Of a stretch of 64,000 bases of DNA, positions 33,699 to 46,083 are shown in pieces (positions within the stretch are counted from its first letter, which is position 1; each line of letters opens with the position of its first letter). The translations under genes were made by a program, and so were the position numbers. The notes under the pieces are model-generated. The model was given only the letters and a program-made list of their open reading frames with translations, was not told where the DNA came from and did not search any database. Origin of the DNA: Pseudomonas sp. MYb327 (lineage in GTDB: Bacteria > Pseudomonadota > Gammaproteobacteria > Pseudomonadales > Pseudomonadaceae); assembly GCF_040438925.1 (NCBI RefSeq), contig NZ_CP159258.1:2308001-2372000 (forward strand), read 5' to 3'.

Positions 33699-35365
33699 TG
33701 ATCCGTGAAGCAACATCAGAGCGAGCGATCATTCTGGCGCCACAGGGACGTGATAGCCAGGTCGCGCTGATGTTGCTCAACGAAGCCGGAATCGATGGCA
33801 TCATCAGCGCGGACTTGCCGAAACTGTGTCGCGAACTGGAACAAGGAGCGGGTTTATTGCTGATCGCCGCCGAGGCATTGTTGGGCTGCGATATTGAGCC
33901 ACTTCTTGGCCTGATCGAACAACAACCAGCCTGGTCCGACCTGCCGATTGTCCTGCTCACCCACCACGGCGGCCCGGAGCAGAACCCGGCCTCAAGATTC
34001 GGGCCGCAGCTGGGCAACGTCACGTTCCTCGAGCGACCTTTTCACCCGGAAACCCTGATCAGTCTGGTGACGACCGCATTGCGCGGACGTCGACGACAGT
34101 ACGAAGCCAGGGATCGGTTGGTCGATTTGAGTCAAAGCGAGCTGCGCCTGCAAAACATCCTGGAAACCCTCGAACAGCAGGTTGAAGAACGCACGGCGCA
34201 ATTGCGGCATAACGAAGAAGCGTTGCGCCAGTCGCAGAAAATGGAAGCTGTCGGGCAACTCACCGGTGGCATCGCCCACGATTTCAACAATATGCTCACC
34301 GGTATCATCGGCAGTCTGGAGCTTCTACGCCGGCGTCTGGCCCGTGGGCGCACCGAGGATCTGGACAGCCTGATCGACCTCGGCGTGACATCGGCCAATC
34401 GCGCGGCGGGTCTGACCCACCGTCTGCTGGCGTTTTCCCGTCGGCAGTCTCTGGATTCCAAACCTGTTGAAATGAACAACCTGGTGGTGTCCATGGGCGA
34501 GCTGCTGCAACGCAGCATTAACGAAAGCATTCGCCTCGACATGCAGCTCAGTGAACAACTGTGGGTAGCCGAGGCTGACCCCAATCAACTGGAAAGCGCC
34601 CTGCTCAACCTGGTTATCAATGCCCGTGACGCCATGCCCGATGGCGGCAAATTGGTGGTGACCACCGCCAACCGCGAACTGGATGCGGAGTTCACCAAAC
34701 ACCACAGCAACCTCACGCCGGGCGATTACGTGGTTCTCAGCGTAACCGACAATGGTTGTGGCATGCCGGAAAGCACCATCAATCGCGCCTTCGATCCGTT
34801 CTTCACCACCAAGCCTATCGGTCAGGGCACGGGGCTTGGGTTGTCGATGATCTACGGTTTCAGCAAGCAATCCCGTGGCCATGTGGCCATTCAGAGCGAA
34901 GTAGGTGTCGGCACCACAGTCAGCCTGTTTCTTCCGCGCTACGGCGGCGACCTGCCGCAGGAATACCCTGTCGACAATCAGCATCCACTATTCGCCCAGG
35001 AAGGCGAGACAGTGATGATCGTCGAAGATGATCCGGCGGTGCGCGCATTGGTCAGTACGGTGTTGGGAGACCTGGGCTACGCCTTTGTCGAAGCATGCGA
35101 TGCCGATAGCGCGTTGCCGATCTTCGATTCCACCCAGCGTATTGATCTATTGATCAGCGACGTCGGGCTACCCGGCATGAATGGCCGGCAACTGGCGGAA
35201 ATCGGCCGACAGTACCGGCCTGGCCTCAAGGTGTTGTTCATCACCGGCTACGCCGAACATGCGGCCGTGCGCGGTGGTTTCCTCGATTCAGGCATGCAGA
35301 TGATCACCAAGCCGTTCACGTTTGATTTGTTGACGGCGAAAGTGCGGGAAATGATAAACGTCTGA
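33698..35365 (+). CDS. Hybrid histidine kinase with N-terminal receiver-like and C-terminal receiver domains
   Basis: A 555-residue soluble kinase. The N-terminal domain (about 8-120) looks like a receiver fold (RAIILAPQGRDSQVALMLLN) but lacks a clear phospho-Asp set. A coiled coil (about 128-180) leads to the HisKA helix VGQLTGGIAHDFNNMLTGI with the phospho-His near 194. The ATPase domain has NLVINARDAMPDGG, DNGCGMPE and GTGLGLSMIYGF. The C-terminal receiver (about 437-553) has VEDD, DVGLPGMNG with the Asp near 487, and Lys in TKPF. No membrane helix: it senses something inside the cell, most simply the KaiC-like ATPase. Start ATG overlaps the kaiC stop (TGATG). Confidence 0.9.
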   Translation: MIREATSERAIILAPQGRDSQVALMLLNEAGIDGIISADLPKLCRELEQGAGLLLIAAEALLGCDIEPLLGLIEQQPAWSDLPIVLLTHHGGPEQNPASRFGPQLGNVTFLERPFHPETLISLVTTALRGRRRQYEARDRLVDLSQSELRLQNILETLEQQVEERTAQLRHNEEALRQSQKMEAVGQLTGGIAHDFNNMLTGIIGSLELLRRRLARGRTEDLDSLIDLGVTSANRAAGLTHRLLAFSRRQSLDSKPVEMNNLVVSMGELLQRSINESIRLDMQLSEQLWVAEADPNQLESALLNLVINARDAMPDGGKLVVTTANRELDAEFTKHHSNLTPGDYVVLSVTDNGCGMPESTINRAFDPFFTTKPIGQGTGLGLSMIYGFSKQSRGHVAIQSEVGVGTTVSLFLPRYGGDLPQEYPVDNQHPLFAQEGETVMIVEDDPAVRALVSTVLGDLGYAFVEACDADSALPIFDSTQRIDLLISDVGLPGMNGRQLAEIGRQYRPGLKVLFITGYAEHAAVRGGFLDSGMQMITKPFTFDLLTAKVREMINV

Positions 35366-35377
35366 CACGTCACGCAT

Positions 35378-35411
35378 GTAGGAACTGCCGCAAGCTGCGG
35401 CAGCTCCCACA
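35378..35411. repeat. REP-like hairpin (GCTGCCGC type)
   Basis: TGTAGGAACTGCCGCAAGCT and GCGGCAGCTCCCACA form a short stem-loop between two convergent genes. It is a different core from the two main REP families here. It may also act as a weak bidirectional terminator. Confidence 0.65.
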
Positions 35412-35416
35412 ATGAA

Positions 35417-35794
35417 TCAGGACAGCATGTCCTGCATGATTTCCTGCAATACGTCCAGATCGAACGGTTTGCCCAGGATCGGCGCCTTGCGCGTGATCGG
35501 GCTGTCGGTCTCGCGGATTTCCTGCGGATAGCCACTGATGAAAATCACCTTGAGCTCTGGTCGCAGTTTTACCGCCGGCTCGGCGATCTGCACGCCAGAG
35601 ATTCCACCAGGCAGGCGGAAGTCGGTGATCATCATGTCCAGGTGCGGCTTGGTGGCGAGAATTTCAAAGGCCTGCTCGCCGTTTTCAGCCTGCAACACCC
35701 GGTAGCCCTCCCCCGACAGATAGGCCGACAGCACCATCAGAATCGAGGGGTCATCTTCGACGATCAATACGACGTCTTGTGCATCTTCACTCAT
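35417..35794 (-). CDS. Single-domain response regulator
   Basis: A 125-residue stand-alone receiver: VVLIVEDDPSILMVLSAYL (acidic pair), DMMITDFRLPGG (phospho-Asp), FISGY (switch Ser) and LGKPFD (Lys). There is no output domain, so it passes phosphate or binds partners. The ATG at 35794 is preferred to a TTG at 35815. It closely resembles the receiver of the KaiC-linked kinase and the one at 42210-42575. It lies downstream of the REC-kinase gene (78-base gap) on the same strand. Confidence 0.9.
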   Translation of the reverse strand: MSEDAQDVVLIVEDDPSILMVLSAYLSGEGYRVLQAENGEQAFEILATKPHLDMMITDFRLPGGISGVQIAEPAVKLRPELKVIFISGYPQEIRETDSPITRKAPILGKPFDLDVLQEIMQDMLS

Positions 35795-35871
35795 GGGAAG
35801 CCTTTGTTCGGTCAATAGCTGCTGATACGACCGTGGGGTCGATCAGAGGTTGCGTTTATCTGGCTGTTTTC

Positions 35872-37053
35872 CTACAGCGGCAGACAAACGCGAAACAGGG
35901 CGCCTTCGCCAATCCGGCTTTCGACGGTAATGGTACCGCCATGGGCGGTCACTATCTGTTCGGAGATAAACAATCCCAGGCCCAGCCCGGCGACGGCGTG
36001 TTTGGCCGTGACGCGCTCGAACTGCTGGAAAATCCGTTGCTGGTTTTCTTCGCTGATACCGATCCCGAGGTCACGCACTTCCACTCGGGCTTGACCATTC
36101 TGACTGTACACCTTCACGGTGATCGGACTCTTCGCACCGTACCGCAAGGCGTTGGTCAGCAGGTTGGAAATCACCTGTTCGATGCGGAACTCGTCCCAGT
36201 TACCGACCACCGGTTGCTCAGCGTCGAGGGTCACCGAAGATTCGGCGGCATCGATCTGTGCGGCAAAGTTCTGCAACAAATTGCGCACCCGCTCGGACAG
36301 GTCGAAGCGCGTCGGTCGAATCGACAGCTTGCCGGTGCGAATACGCGACACATCGAGCATGTCTTCGATCAGTCGGATCAGGCTCTTGATCTGCCGTTCG
36401 TCGCGATCAACCATTGCGTGCATTTTGTCGAGGGTAAACGCCGACGCGTTATCTCGCGCCAGGTGCATTTTGCGTAGCTGAGTTTCGAGAATCAGCCCGT
36501 TGAGCGGCGTACGCACTTCGTGGGCGACGATAGACATGAAGTCATCACGCATGCGCACCGCTTGTTCAAGCTCCAGCTGCGTGCTCTGCAATTGCTTGAG
36601 CAACGCCTCCTGCTCGCGGCGACTCTGCTCCAGCGCTTCGACCTGCTGTTTCATGGCCTTGCTCTGGCGATACAGGTCGACGAAGACGTTGACCTTGCTC
36701 TTGACCGCGTGGATGTCCAGCGGCTTGTGCAGGAAGTCCACGGCGCCGCTTTCATAACCCTTGAACGCGTAGTTCAGTTCGCGACCAGCGGCGCTGACGA
36801 ACACGATCGGGATGTTTTTGGTTTTTTCCGTGCCGCGCATCAACTCAGCGAGTTCAAAGCCGTTCATGCCGGGCATCTGCACGTCGAGAATGGCCATGGC
36901 GAATTCGTGTTGCAGCAACAACGACAAGGCTTCGTCGGCAGACAGCGCCTTGTACACGATACGGTCTTCGCGCTTGATCAGCGCTTCGAGTGCCAACAGA
37001 TTTTCCGGCAGATCGTCGACGATCAGCAGTTTGGCCTGGATATTACTTAGCAT
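35872..37053 (-). CDS. Receiver-histidine kinase (REC-HisKA-HATPase)
   Basis: A 393-residue cytoplasmic protein with the receiver first: LLIVDDLPENLLALEALI, phospho-Asp in MAILDVQMPGMNG near residue 57, and LHKPLD. A coiled coil (about 125-165) follows, then HisKA with IVAHEVRTPLNGL (His about 176) and an ATPase domain with NLLTNALRYG, DLGIGI and GLGLGLFISEQIV. The layout suits a kinase tuned by phosphorylation of its own receiver from another kinase. Its start overlaps the end of the cheB-type gene by 7 bases, so it is the last gene of the cheR-cheB-kinase operon. Confidence 0.9.
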   Translation of the reverse strand: MLSNIQAKLLIVDDLPENLLALEALIKREDRIVYKALSADEALSLLLQHEFAMAILDVQMPGMNGFELAELMRGTEKTKNIPIVFVSAAGRELNYAFKGYESGAVDFLHKPLDIHAVKSKVNVFVDLYRQSKAMKQQVEALEQSRREQEALLKQLQSTQLELEQAVRMRDDFMSIVAHEVRTPLNGLILETQLRKMHLARDNASAFTLDKMHAMVDRDERQIKSLIRLIEDMLDVSRIRTGKLSIRPTRFDLSERVRNLLQNFAAQIDAAESSVTLDAEQPVVGNWDEFRIEQVISNLLTNALRYGAKSPITVKVYSQNGQARVEVRDLGIGISEENQQRIFQQFERVTAKHAVAGLGLGLFISEQIVTAHGGTITVESRIGEGALFRVCLPL

Positions 37054-37640
37054 GCGATTCGTTCCAGCTCGACAAGCAGACGGCCGATGCCGTCGATAGG
37101 GAGAATGTGGTCTGGCTGGTGAAAGTCCAGTGCTGCCCGCGGCATGGTGGCGACCTGCGCCTCGTCCGGGTCCTGAATGATGGTCAAACCGCCACGGCGC
37201 TTGACCTGCGCCAGACCGTGAGCGCCATCGCGGTTGGCGCCGGTGAGCAATACGGCGGCCAGGGACGAATCGTAGGCATCAGCGGCGGAATCAAACAGGT
37301 AGTCGATGGCAGGTCTCGAATAATGCACGCGGTCTTCCAGGCTCAGGGAAAAGCTGCGGTCCCTTTCCACCGACAAGTGATAACCAGGCGCGGCGAAGTA
37401 CAGCGTGCCGGGTTCGACTGGCGTTTTGTCGTGGGCTTCCAATACAGGCAGGGACACTCGCCGCGCAAAGACTTCTGCGAGGTGGCTACGACGCTCATCC
37501 GGCAAGTGCAGCACGACGATAATCGGCAATACGAAGCCTTTGCGCAGCGGGCTGAGGATCGCCAGCAGCGCCTCTACGCCTCCAGCCGAGGCACCGATGA
37601 CAATGGCTTCTATGGAAGGCAATCCCGTTTCACTGTTCAT
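37047..37640 (-). CDS. CheB-type methylesterase without receiver domain
   Basis: A 197-residue catalytic domain only. The Ser-His-Asp triad is visible as Ser in GASAGGVEALLAIL, His in VVLHLPDERRSHLAEVF, and Asp in LLTGANRDGAHGLAQVKRRG. Chemotaxis CheB has an N-terminal receiver, absent here. The ATG overlaps the cheR stop (ATGA), fixing the start; the longer frame upstream is not real. In chemotaxis CheB removes methyl esters or deamidates Gln on receptors; no receptor is encoded in this window, so the target may be the large hybrid kinase of the same operon or another protein. Confidence 0.9.
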   Translation of the reverse strand: MNSETGLPSIEAIVIGASAGGVEALLAILSPLRKGFVLPIIVVLHLPDERRSHLAEVFARRVSLPVLEAHDKTPVEPGTLYFAAPGYHLSVERDRSFSLSLEDRVHYSRPAIDYLFDSAADAYDSSLAAVLLTGANRDGAHGLAQVKRRGGLTIIQDPDEAQVATMPRAALDFHQPDHILPIDGIGRLLVELERIAC

Positions 37641-38470
37641 GATTTGCGGTAAATCCGTTCCTGTTTGACCAAAGGCTCGAACTGATTGCTGAAGGCTGAA
37701 AAATCCGGGGTTTCCTTGCTGCCAAGCACCAGGAAACCACGATGGCAAAGAGAGTCGTGAAACAATCCGAAAGCTCGATCCTGAAGTTTTTTATTGAAGT
37801 AAATCAATACGTTGCGACAAGAAATCAATTGAGTCTCTGAAAACACGCTGTCGGTCGCCAGACTGTGGTCGGCGAAGGTCACGTTTTCACACAACGACTT
37901 GTCAAAAATCGCGTAGCCATACGCCGCCGTATAGTAGTCGGCGAACGAGCGCTGGCCACCGGCCTGTTGGTAGTTAGAAGTGTAGGCGCGGACATTCTCC
38001 ATGGAGAAAATCCCCTGCTTGGCTTTGTCCAGCGAACGCGGGTTGATGTCGGTGGCGTAGATGATGGTGCGATCCAGCAAGCCTTCTTCGCGCAGCAAAA
38101 TCGCCATCGAATAGACTTCTTCGCCAGTGCTGCAACCGGCGATCCAGATCTTGATCGATGGATAGGTCTTGAGCAGCGGCACCACTTCCCGGCGAATCGC
38201 GAGGAAGTGCGAAGGATCGCGGAACATCTCACTGACCGGAATCGTCAGCAGTTGCAGCAGTTGCATGAACGCCGTCGGGTCGTGCAGGACCTTTTCCTGC
38301 AAGGCCGAAATGGTATTGCACTCGAACTGGCTCAGCGCGTGACTCACCCGGCGCTTGATCGATGCGCCAGAGTAATCGCGAAAATCGTAGCTGTACTTGA
38401 GGTAGATCGCCTCAATCAACAAGCGCAATTCGATTTCGCTGTTCCGTTCGCCTGAATAATTGCGCTCCAC
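37637..38470 (-). CDS. CheR-type methyltransferase
   Basis: A 277-residue SAM-dependent glutamate methyltransferase. The N-terminal domain shows YDFRDYSGASIKRRV; the SAM motif is IWIAGCSTGEEVYSMAILLR; YATDINPRSLDKAKQGIF and LISCRNVLIYFNKKLQ are CheR signatures. The start is GTG at 38470, directly after the TAA of the hybrid kinase. Together with the adjacent CheB-type gene it could set a methylation state on an unknown partner. It lacks TPR or kinase fusions. Confidence 0.9.
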   Translation of the reverse strand: MERNYSGERNSEIELRLLIEAIYLKYSYDFRDYSGASIKRRVSHALSQFECNTISALQEKVLHDPTAFMQLLQLLTIPVSEMFRDPSHFLAIRREVVPLLKTYPSIKIWIAGCSTGEEVYSMAILLREEGLLDRTIIYATDINPRSLDKAKQGIFSMENVRAYTSNYQQAGGQRSFADYYTAAYGYAIFDKSLCENVTFADHSLATDSVFSETQLISCRNVLIYFNKKLQDRAFGLFHDSLCHRGFLVLGSKETPDFSAFSNQFEPLVKQERIYRKS

Positions 38471-41959
<3,489 letters not shown>

Positions 41960-42209
41960 AGTCAAACCTTGTCGAACTGCTGAAAACCACGGAGTTTGCC
42001 CCAAAACCGCCATCTGGATCCATTTTTCTGACGTGTTTTTGCGCAAAGTCCTACATTGAGCTGCTTCCGCACCAAAGGAGGGGTTATTCTTCCGCTCTAC
42101 ATTTTTATAGCGCGTTGGGAACTTGTCGGGATCCGCCACTTACTCATGCAAAGAGGGTCGGCGAATTCAATCGGCCGGCAACCGTCCATCCTTTTTTGAG
42201 AACCCCACT

Positions 42210-42575
42210 ATGTCCGCTAATGCCTCCATCATCCTTGTCGTCGAAGACGACTCCATCGTGCGCATGCTGATTGTCGATGTGCTGGAGGAGCTGGAGTTCA
42301 AAGTGCTTGAAGCGGATGGCAGTGAACGGGCGTTGGAGTTTCTCAACGATGAAGATCAGCACATCGATTTGATGATGACCGATGTCGGCTTACCGGTAAT
42401 GGATGGCCGCGAGCTGGCGGTTCAGTCGCGGATGCTGCGCCCCGAGTTACCCATCCTGTTTGCCAGTGGCTATGCGGAAAGCATTGATGTTCCTGCAGGT
42501 ATGCATGTCATTGGCAAACCGTTTTCGATTGACCAGCTGCGAGACAAGGTCAAAGGCATTCTCGAGAACTCCTGA
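42210..42575 (+). CDS. Single-domain response regulator
   Basis: A 121-residue receiver: ILVVEDDSIVRMLIVDVL, phospho-Asp in MMTDVGLPVMDG, FASGY and IGKPF. No output domain. It is divergent from the three-receiver hybrid kinase and is a plausible phosphate shuttle for it. The start is ATG at 42210; the ribosome site is weak (TTGAGA). Its sequence is close to the receivers at 35417-35794 and at the end of the KaiC-linked kinase. Confidence 0.9.
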   Translation: MSANASIILVVEDDSIVRMLIVDVLEELEFKVLEADGSERALEFLNDEDQHIDLMMTDVGLPVMDGRELAVQSRMLRPELPILFASGYAESIDVPAGMHVIGKPFSIDQLRDKVKGILENS

Positions 42576-42637
42576 TACCCGCTGTGTTTTAATGGCCCGC
42601 TTTTTTATCCCCTGCCCGCGTCAAGGAATACCCGTTC

Positions 42638-43930
42638 ATGATTCAGCCCCACGCAACCAAAGTCTTGGTCATTGGTTACGTCTGGCCCGAGCCCCGCTCT
42701 TCCGCGGCCAGTGGGCATATGATGCAAATCCTCGAAACGTTCCTGCAGCAAGGCTGGGACATCACCTTCAGCAGTCCCGCCAACAGTGGTGAACACCGGG
42801 CCGACCTCACGGCGCTGGGCATTCGCGAAGTACCAATCGAGTTGAACAACAGCAGTTTCGACACCTTCATCAGTGAACTGGCGCCGGACGTGGTGCTGTT
42901 CGATCGCTTCATGATGGAAGAACAGTTCGGCTGGCGCGTTGAAACGCACTGTCCTGACGCTCTGCGTGTACTTGAAACTTCAGACTTGCAAAGCTTGCGC
43001 GATGCCCGGCACTTGCGGTTAAAGAATCGTTTGAAGGCCAGCGACGACGCCAATGACTTCAATGATTTGTTCGCGCCTGCGCTTCGTGAAGAGTTCGAGT
43101 TCATGGCCGAGACCGATGTGGCCAAACGGGAAATTGCCGCGATCTATCGTTGCGATTTGAACCTGATGATCTCCGAAGCGGAAATCGAGTTACTGGTCGA
43201 ACAATTCAAGTTGCCACGCGAGCTGTTGCACTGGTGCCCGCTGATGGTCGATCTGCCCAATATTGCCCCCGTACCGTTCGAGGAACGCGCGCATTTTCTG
43301 CATATCGGCAACTTCCGCCATGCGCCCAACTGGGATGCGGTGCTCTGGTTAAAGACTGCCATTTGGCCGCTCATTCGCGAACAACTCCCCGCCGCGCAAT
43401 TGCACATCTACGGCGCCTACACACCGCCCAAAGCAACCGCCCTGCACAATGCCGCACAAGGGTTTCACGTGATGAACTGGGCGGAAGACGCTCTGCAAGT
43501 CATGTCTGCGACGAGGGTGTGCCTGGCGCCGTTACGTTTCGGTGCGGGGATCAAAGGCAAAATCGTCGATGCCATGCTGTGCGGCACGCCTAACGTCACG
43601 ACGCCTGCGGGGGCGGAAGGCATGCATGGGGACAACCCATGGCCGGGCGCAGTCACTGGAACCGCACGTGAGTTCGCCGATTGTGCGGTTCGCCTTTATA
43701 AAGACAAAGACCTCTGGATGAACGCCCAATCCCAAGGGCAGTCCTTGTTAGCCGATCGCTATCAGCAATCGGTACATGGGCCGGCATTGATCAGCAAGTT
43801 ACTGCATTGCAAACAACATCTGGCGAAACTTAGAAGGAATAACTTTACCGGCAACATGTTGCGCCATCATCACCATAAGAGCACTCAATATATGGCGCAG
43901 TGGATTGAAGCTAAAAATCGCACTTTATAA
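42638..43930 (+). CDS. GT-B glycosyltransferase (family 4-like)
   Basis: A 430-residue cytoplasmic protein. The C-terminal half has the GT-B donor domain: FLHIGNFRHAPNWDAVLWLK, LHIYGAYTPPK, VCLAPLRFGAGIKGKIVDAM and a Glu-containing GTPNVTTPAGAEGM. The N-terminal half has VLVIGYVWPEPRSSAASGHM with the glycine-rich acceptor-side loop. The last 40 residues are basic with HHHHKS. It lies alone, 62 bases after the response regulator; whether it belongs to a surface-glycan pathway cannot be told from context. Confidence 0.82.
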   Translation: MIQPHATKVLVIGYVWPEPRSSAASGHMMQILETFLQQGWDITFSSPANSGEHRADLTALGIREVPIELNNSSFDTFISELAPDVVLFDRFMMEEQFGWRVETHCPDALRVLETSDLQSLRDARHLRLKNRLKASDDANDFNDLFAPALREEFEFMAETDVAKREIAAIYRCDLNLMISEAEIELLVEQFKLPRELLHWCPLMVDLPNIAPVPFEERAHFLHIGNFRHAPNWDAVLWLKTAIWPLIREQLPAAQLHIYGAYTPPKATALHNAAQGFHVMNWAEDALQVMSATRVCLAPLRFGAGIKGKIVDAMLCGTPNVTTPAGAEGMHGDNPWPGAVTGTAREFADCAVRLYKDKDLWMNAQSQGQSLLADRYQQSVHGPALISKLLHCKQHLAKLRRNNFTGNMLRHHHHKSTQYMAQWIEAKNRTL

Positions 43931-44095
43931 TATTTGTTGAAATATTTCCGAAGCTGGCGATATTTCCACACACTTCTATGCTGGGTCATGAGGGGCTTTG
44001 GTTTGGCCCCATAACAAGGATGTAGCACACGCTACTTTTGCCACATGAACTTCTTCGCCCCACGGATGGGACGAGCGTTACGACAAGGAACTGTC

Positions 44096-44992
44096 ATGAC
44101 CCACGGATCTGCAATTTCGTTCGATAAACAGCAATGGATGAGCAACGTGCTGGATATCGATCGCCTGAAGCTGACTGATATCGTCTGGCCCGGCACGCAC
44201 AATGCTGGCATGGACAAAAAAGTACCCCGTCATGATTCGGTACTCGGCCACTGGACAAGCTGTCAGAACGATTCATTTGCCTGGCAGCTTTCCAACGGTG
44301 CACGGGTTTTTGATATCCGGCTCGGTTATACGCAATCTCCGGAGCCCTCCTTTTATTTTCACCACAATGGCTTTCGCTCAGGACGTGTGCTGGAGGAATT
44401 GATCGACGCGGTGTTAGTGTTCCTGGATCGAAACCCGGACGAATTCCTGGTGCTGGATTTTCATCAATTGGGCGATGGCGACGCTCCCTTTGACCATAAA
44501 GAACTCAATGATCGACTGGTTCGTCGGCTCGGGTTACGCGTCATTCCGCATTCAGACGAAAGTGCAACGGTGGGAGAACTCAAGCGATCAAGCCGCCATC
44601 GCCGTATCGTCATGGCATCCGCTTACTCCCCCGGACTGAACAAGGATTACTTCTGGCCACGGGTGCGGCACAAGTGGCACGGCAGCACATTCACCGACGC
44701 CGGCGAACTCCAGCGCCATATCGCCGGGACTCTTGAAAACCCACCCAGCCAGGAATTTCTCTGGTCGCTGTCGGCGACCACCTACTCGTTACTGGGCGGG
44801 CCTGGAAACATAAAACATCGAATCAATGACTGGTTCAACACCACGGGTGGCTGGGTGACTCGCTGCTGCATCATCAGTACCGATTTTTTTGATGAAACCG
44901 AGATTGTCCGCTATTGCTGGATCGCCAGCAGCATGAAAGCTGTTTACGGTAACGCCTTGCATGAGCCACCAGCCCCGCGCTCCGGATCTTAG
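44096..44992 (+). CDS. PI-PLC X-domain-like phosphodiesterase
   Basis: A 298-residue protein. The X-domain motifs are IVWPGTHNAGMDKKV (first catalytic His), VFDIRLGY and FYFHHNGFRSG (second His), then FLVLDFHQL. This matches bacterial phosphatidylinositol-specific phospholipase C-like proteins, which cleave the phosphodiester by an intramolecular cyclisation. No signal peptide is visible, so it would be cytoplasmic or released by another route. AAGGA six bases upstream sets the start at 44096; an upstream ATG at 44045 has no ribosome site. Substrate unknown; pseudomonads usually lack phosphatidylinositol. Confidence 0.82.
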   Translation: MTHGSAISFDKQQWMSNVLDIDRLKLTDIVWPGTHNAGMDKKVPRHDSVLGHWTSCQNDSFAWQLSNGARVFDIRLGYTQSPEPSFYFHHNGFRSGRVLEELIDAVLVFLDRNPDEFLVLDFHQLGDGDAPFDHKELNDRLVRRLGLRVIPHSDESATVGELKRSSRHRRIVMASAYSPGLNKDYFWPRVRHKWHGSTFTDAGELQRHIAGTLENPPSQEFLWSLSATTYSLLGGPGNIKHRINDWFNTTGGWVTRCCIISTDFFDETEIVRYCWIASSMKAVYGNALHEPPAPRSGS

Positions 44993-45066
44993 AATCACCG
45001 CAAACTGGTATTGGCGACCACGAAAGAGGCATGATCAACAGGCAATAACAATAAAAGCGCCCTGAC

Positions 45067-45972
45067 ATGACCCGAACCGCCAGAGTCACCGACCCTTCCT
45101 ACGAACTGATGGACGACCACAACGGGTTGTCCATCATTTATCGTCAGCACGGTTTCCCCTGCCCGCTGGTGCGCTGGCATTTCCACAAGGAATACGAGCT
45201 GCACCTGATCGTCGCCAGTTCCGGCAAGGTGTTCATCGGTGACTACATCGGTAACTTCTACCCGGAAAGCCTTTTCCTCACCGGCCCCAACCTGCCTCAC
45301 AACTGGATCAGCCAGGTCGCCGAAGATGAAGTGGTGCCCAAGCGCGACATGCTGGTCAACTTTACTGACGAGTTGTTCGACAGCGGCTATCAGGTGTTCA
45401 CCGAACTCAAAACCCTCGCGCCACTGCTGGAGCGTGCGCAGTACGGCATCGAGTTTCGCTGCAAGCACACCATTCGCAATGCGATGGTCTTGATGCAGCG
45501 CATCGCCGACACCCAGGGCGTGACCCGTCTTGGGCACTTTTTCATTCTGCTGGAGTTACTGGCCGCATCTGACGATTACCAGTTGTTGTCGGGGGCCACG
45601 ACTCCGCAACTGGCTGACGAGCACAATATCGACCGCACAAACCGCGCAGTGGATTACATTTTCGCCCACTACGCCCGCGAGTTGCCGCTGGAGGAAGTCG
45701 CCGAGCACCTGGGCATGAAGCCGACTTACTTCAGCCGCGTATTCAAGCAGGCCACCGGGCGCAATTTCATTGAGTTCGTCAATCGCCTGCGCATCAGCAA
45801 ATCCTGCGAACTGCTGGCCGATGGTGACAAACCGGTCACTGATGTCTGCTTTGAATCCGGTTTCAACAATATCTCTAACTTCAATCGGCGCTTCCAGCAA
45901 CTCAAGGGCATGACCCCGTCACACTATCGGCGGCTGGTGGTGCAGCGGTTGACTGAGCAAAACCTGGGCTGA
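45067..45972 (+). CDS. AraC-family transcriptional regulator
   Basis: A 301-residue regulator. The N-terminal cupin-like effector domain has RWHFHKEYELHLIVASSGKV and GPNLPHNWISQV. The C-terminal pair of helix-turn-helix motifs (about 200-300) has LPLEEVAEHLGMKPTYFSRV and the second-motif end VCFESGFNNISNFNRRFQQL with KGMTPSHYR, the AraC signature. In length and N-terminal pattern it resembles sugar-responsive regulators such as MtlR, but no polyol genes are adjacent. It is followed by the convergent polyamine genes, which it need not control. Confidence 0.9.
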   Translation: MTRTARVTDPSYELMDDHNGLSIIYRQHGFPCPLVRWHFHKEYELHLIVASSGKVFIGDYIGNFYPESLFLTGPNLPHNWISQVAEDEVVPKRDMLVNFTDELFDSGYQVFTELKTLAPLLERAQYGIEFRCKHTIRNAMVLMQRIADTQGVTRLGHFFILLELLAASDDYQLLSGATTPQLADEHNIDRTNRAVDYIFAHYARELPLEEVAEHLGMKPTYFSRVFKQATGRNFIEFVNRLRISKSCELLADGDKPVTDVCFESGFNNISNFNRRFQQLKGMTPSHYRRLVVQRLTEQNLG

Positions 45973-46035
45973 TACCTGTGTGACCTGCAGACCTTTGTCG
46001 CGAGCAGGCTCGCACACAGGGATTTTCGATGGGCA

Positions 46036-46075
46036 TAAAAAAGCCGGCGGCCCCTGTTGAGGTGACCGCCGGCGA
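46036..46075 (-). terminator. Rho-independent terminator of the pau operon end
   Basis: On the minus strand GCCGGCGG pairs with CCGCCGGC and is followed by TTTTTTATG. It lies nine bases after the stop codon of the gamma-glutamylputrescine oxidase gene. Confidence 0.85.
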
Positions 46076-46083
46076 GGTGAAGC

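Noticed and set aside
37047..38470. Reading CheR/CheB as a normal chemotaxis operon
   Set aside because: No receptor, CheA, CheW or CheY-flagellar gene is present, and CheB lacks its receiver domain.
41960..42139. 60-residue N-terminal extension of the large hybrid kinase
   Set aside because: No ribosome site; the ATG at 41959 follows AAGG and starts the usual short cytoplasmic segment before helix 1.
43992..44039. GGGGC/GCCCC and GTAGC/GCTAC-TTTT hairpins after the glycosyltransferase gene
   Set aside because: Stems of only five bases and a short T-run; too weak to call a terminator.
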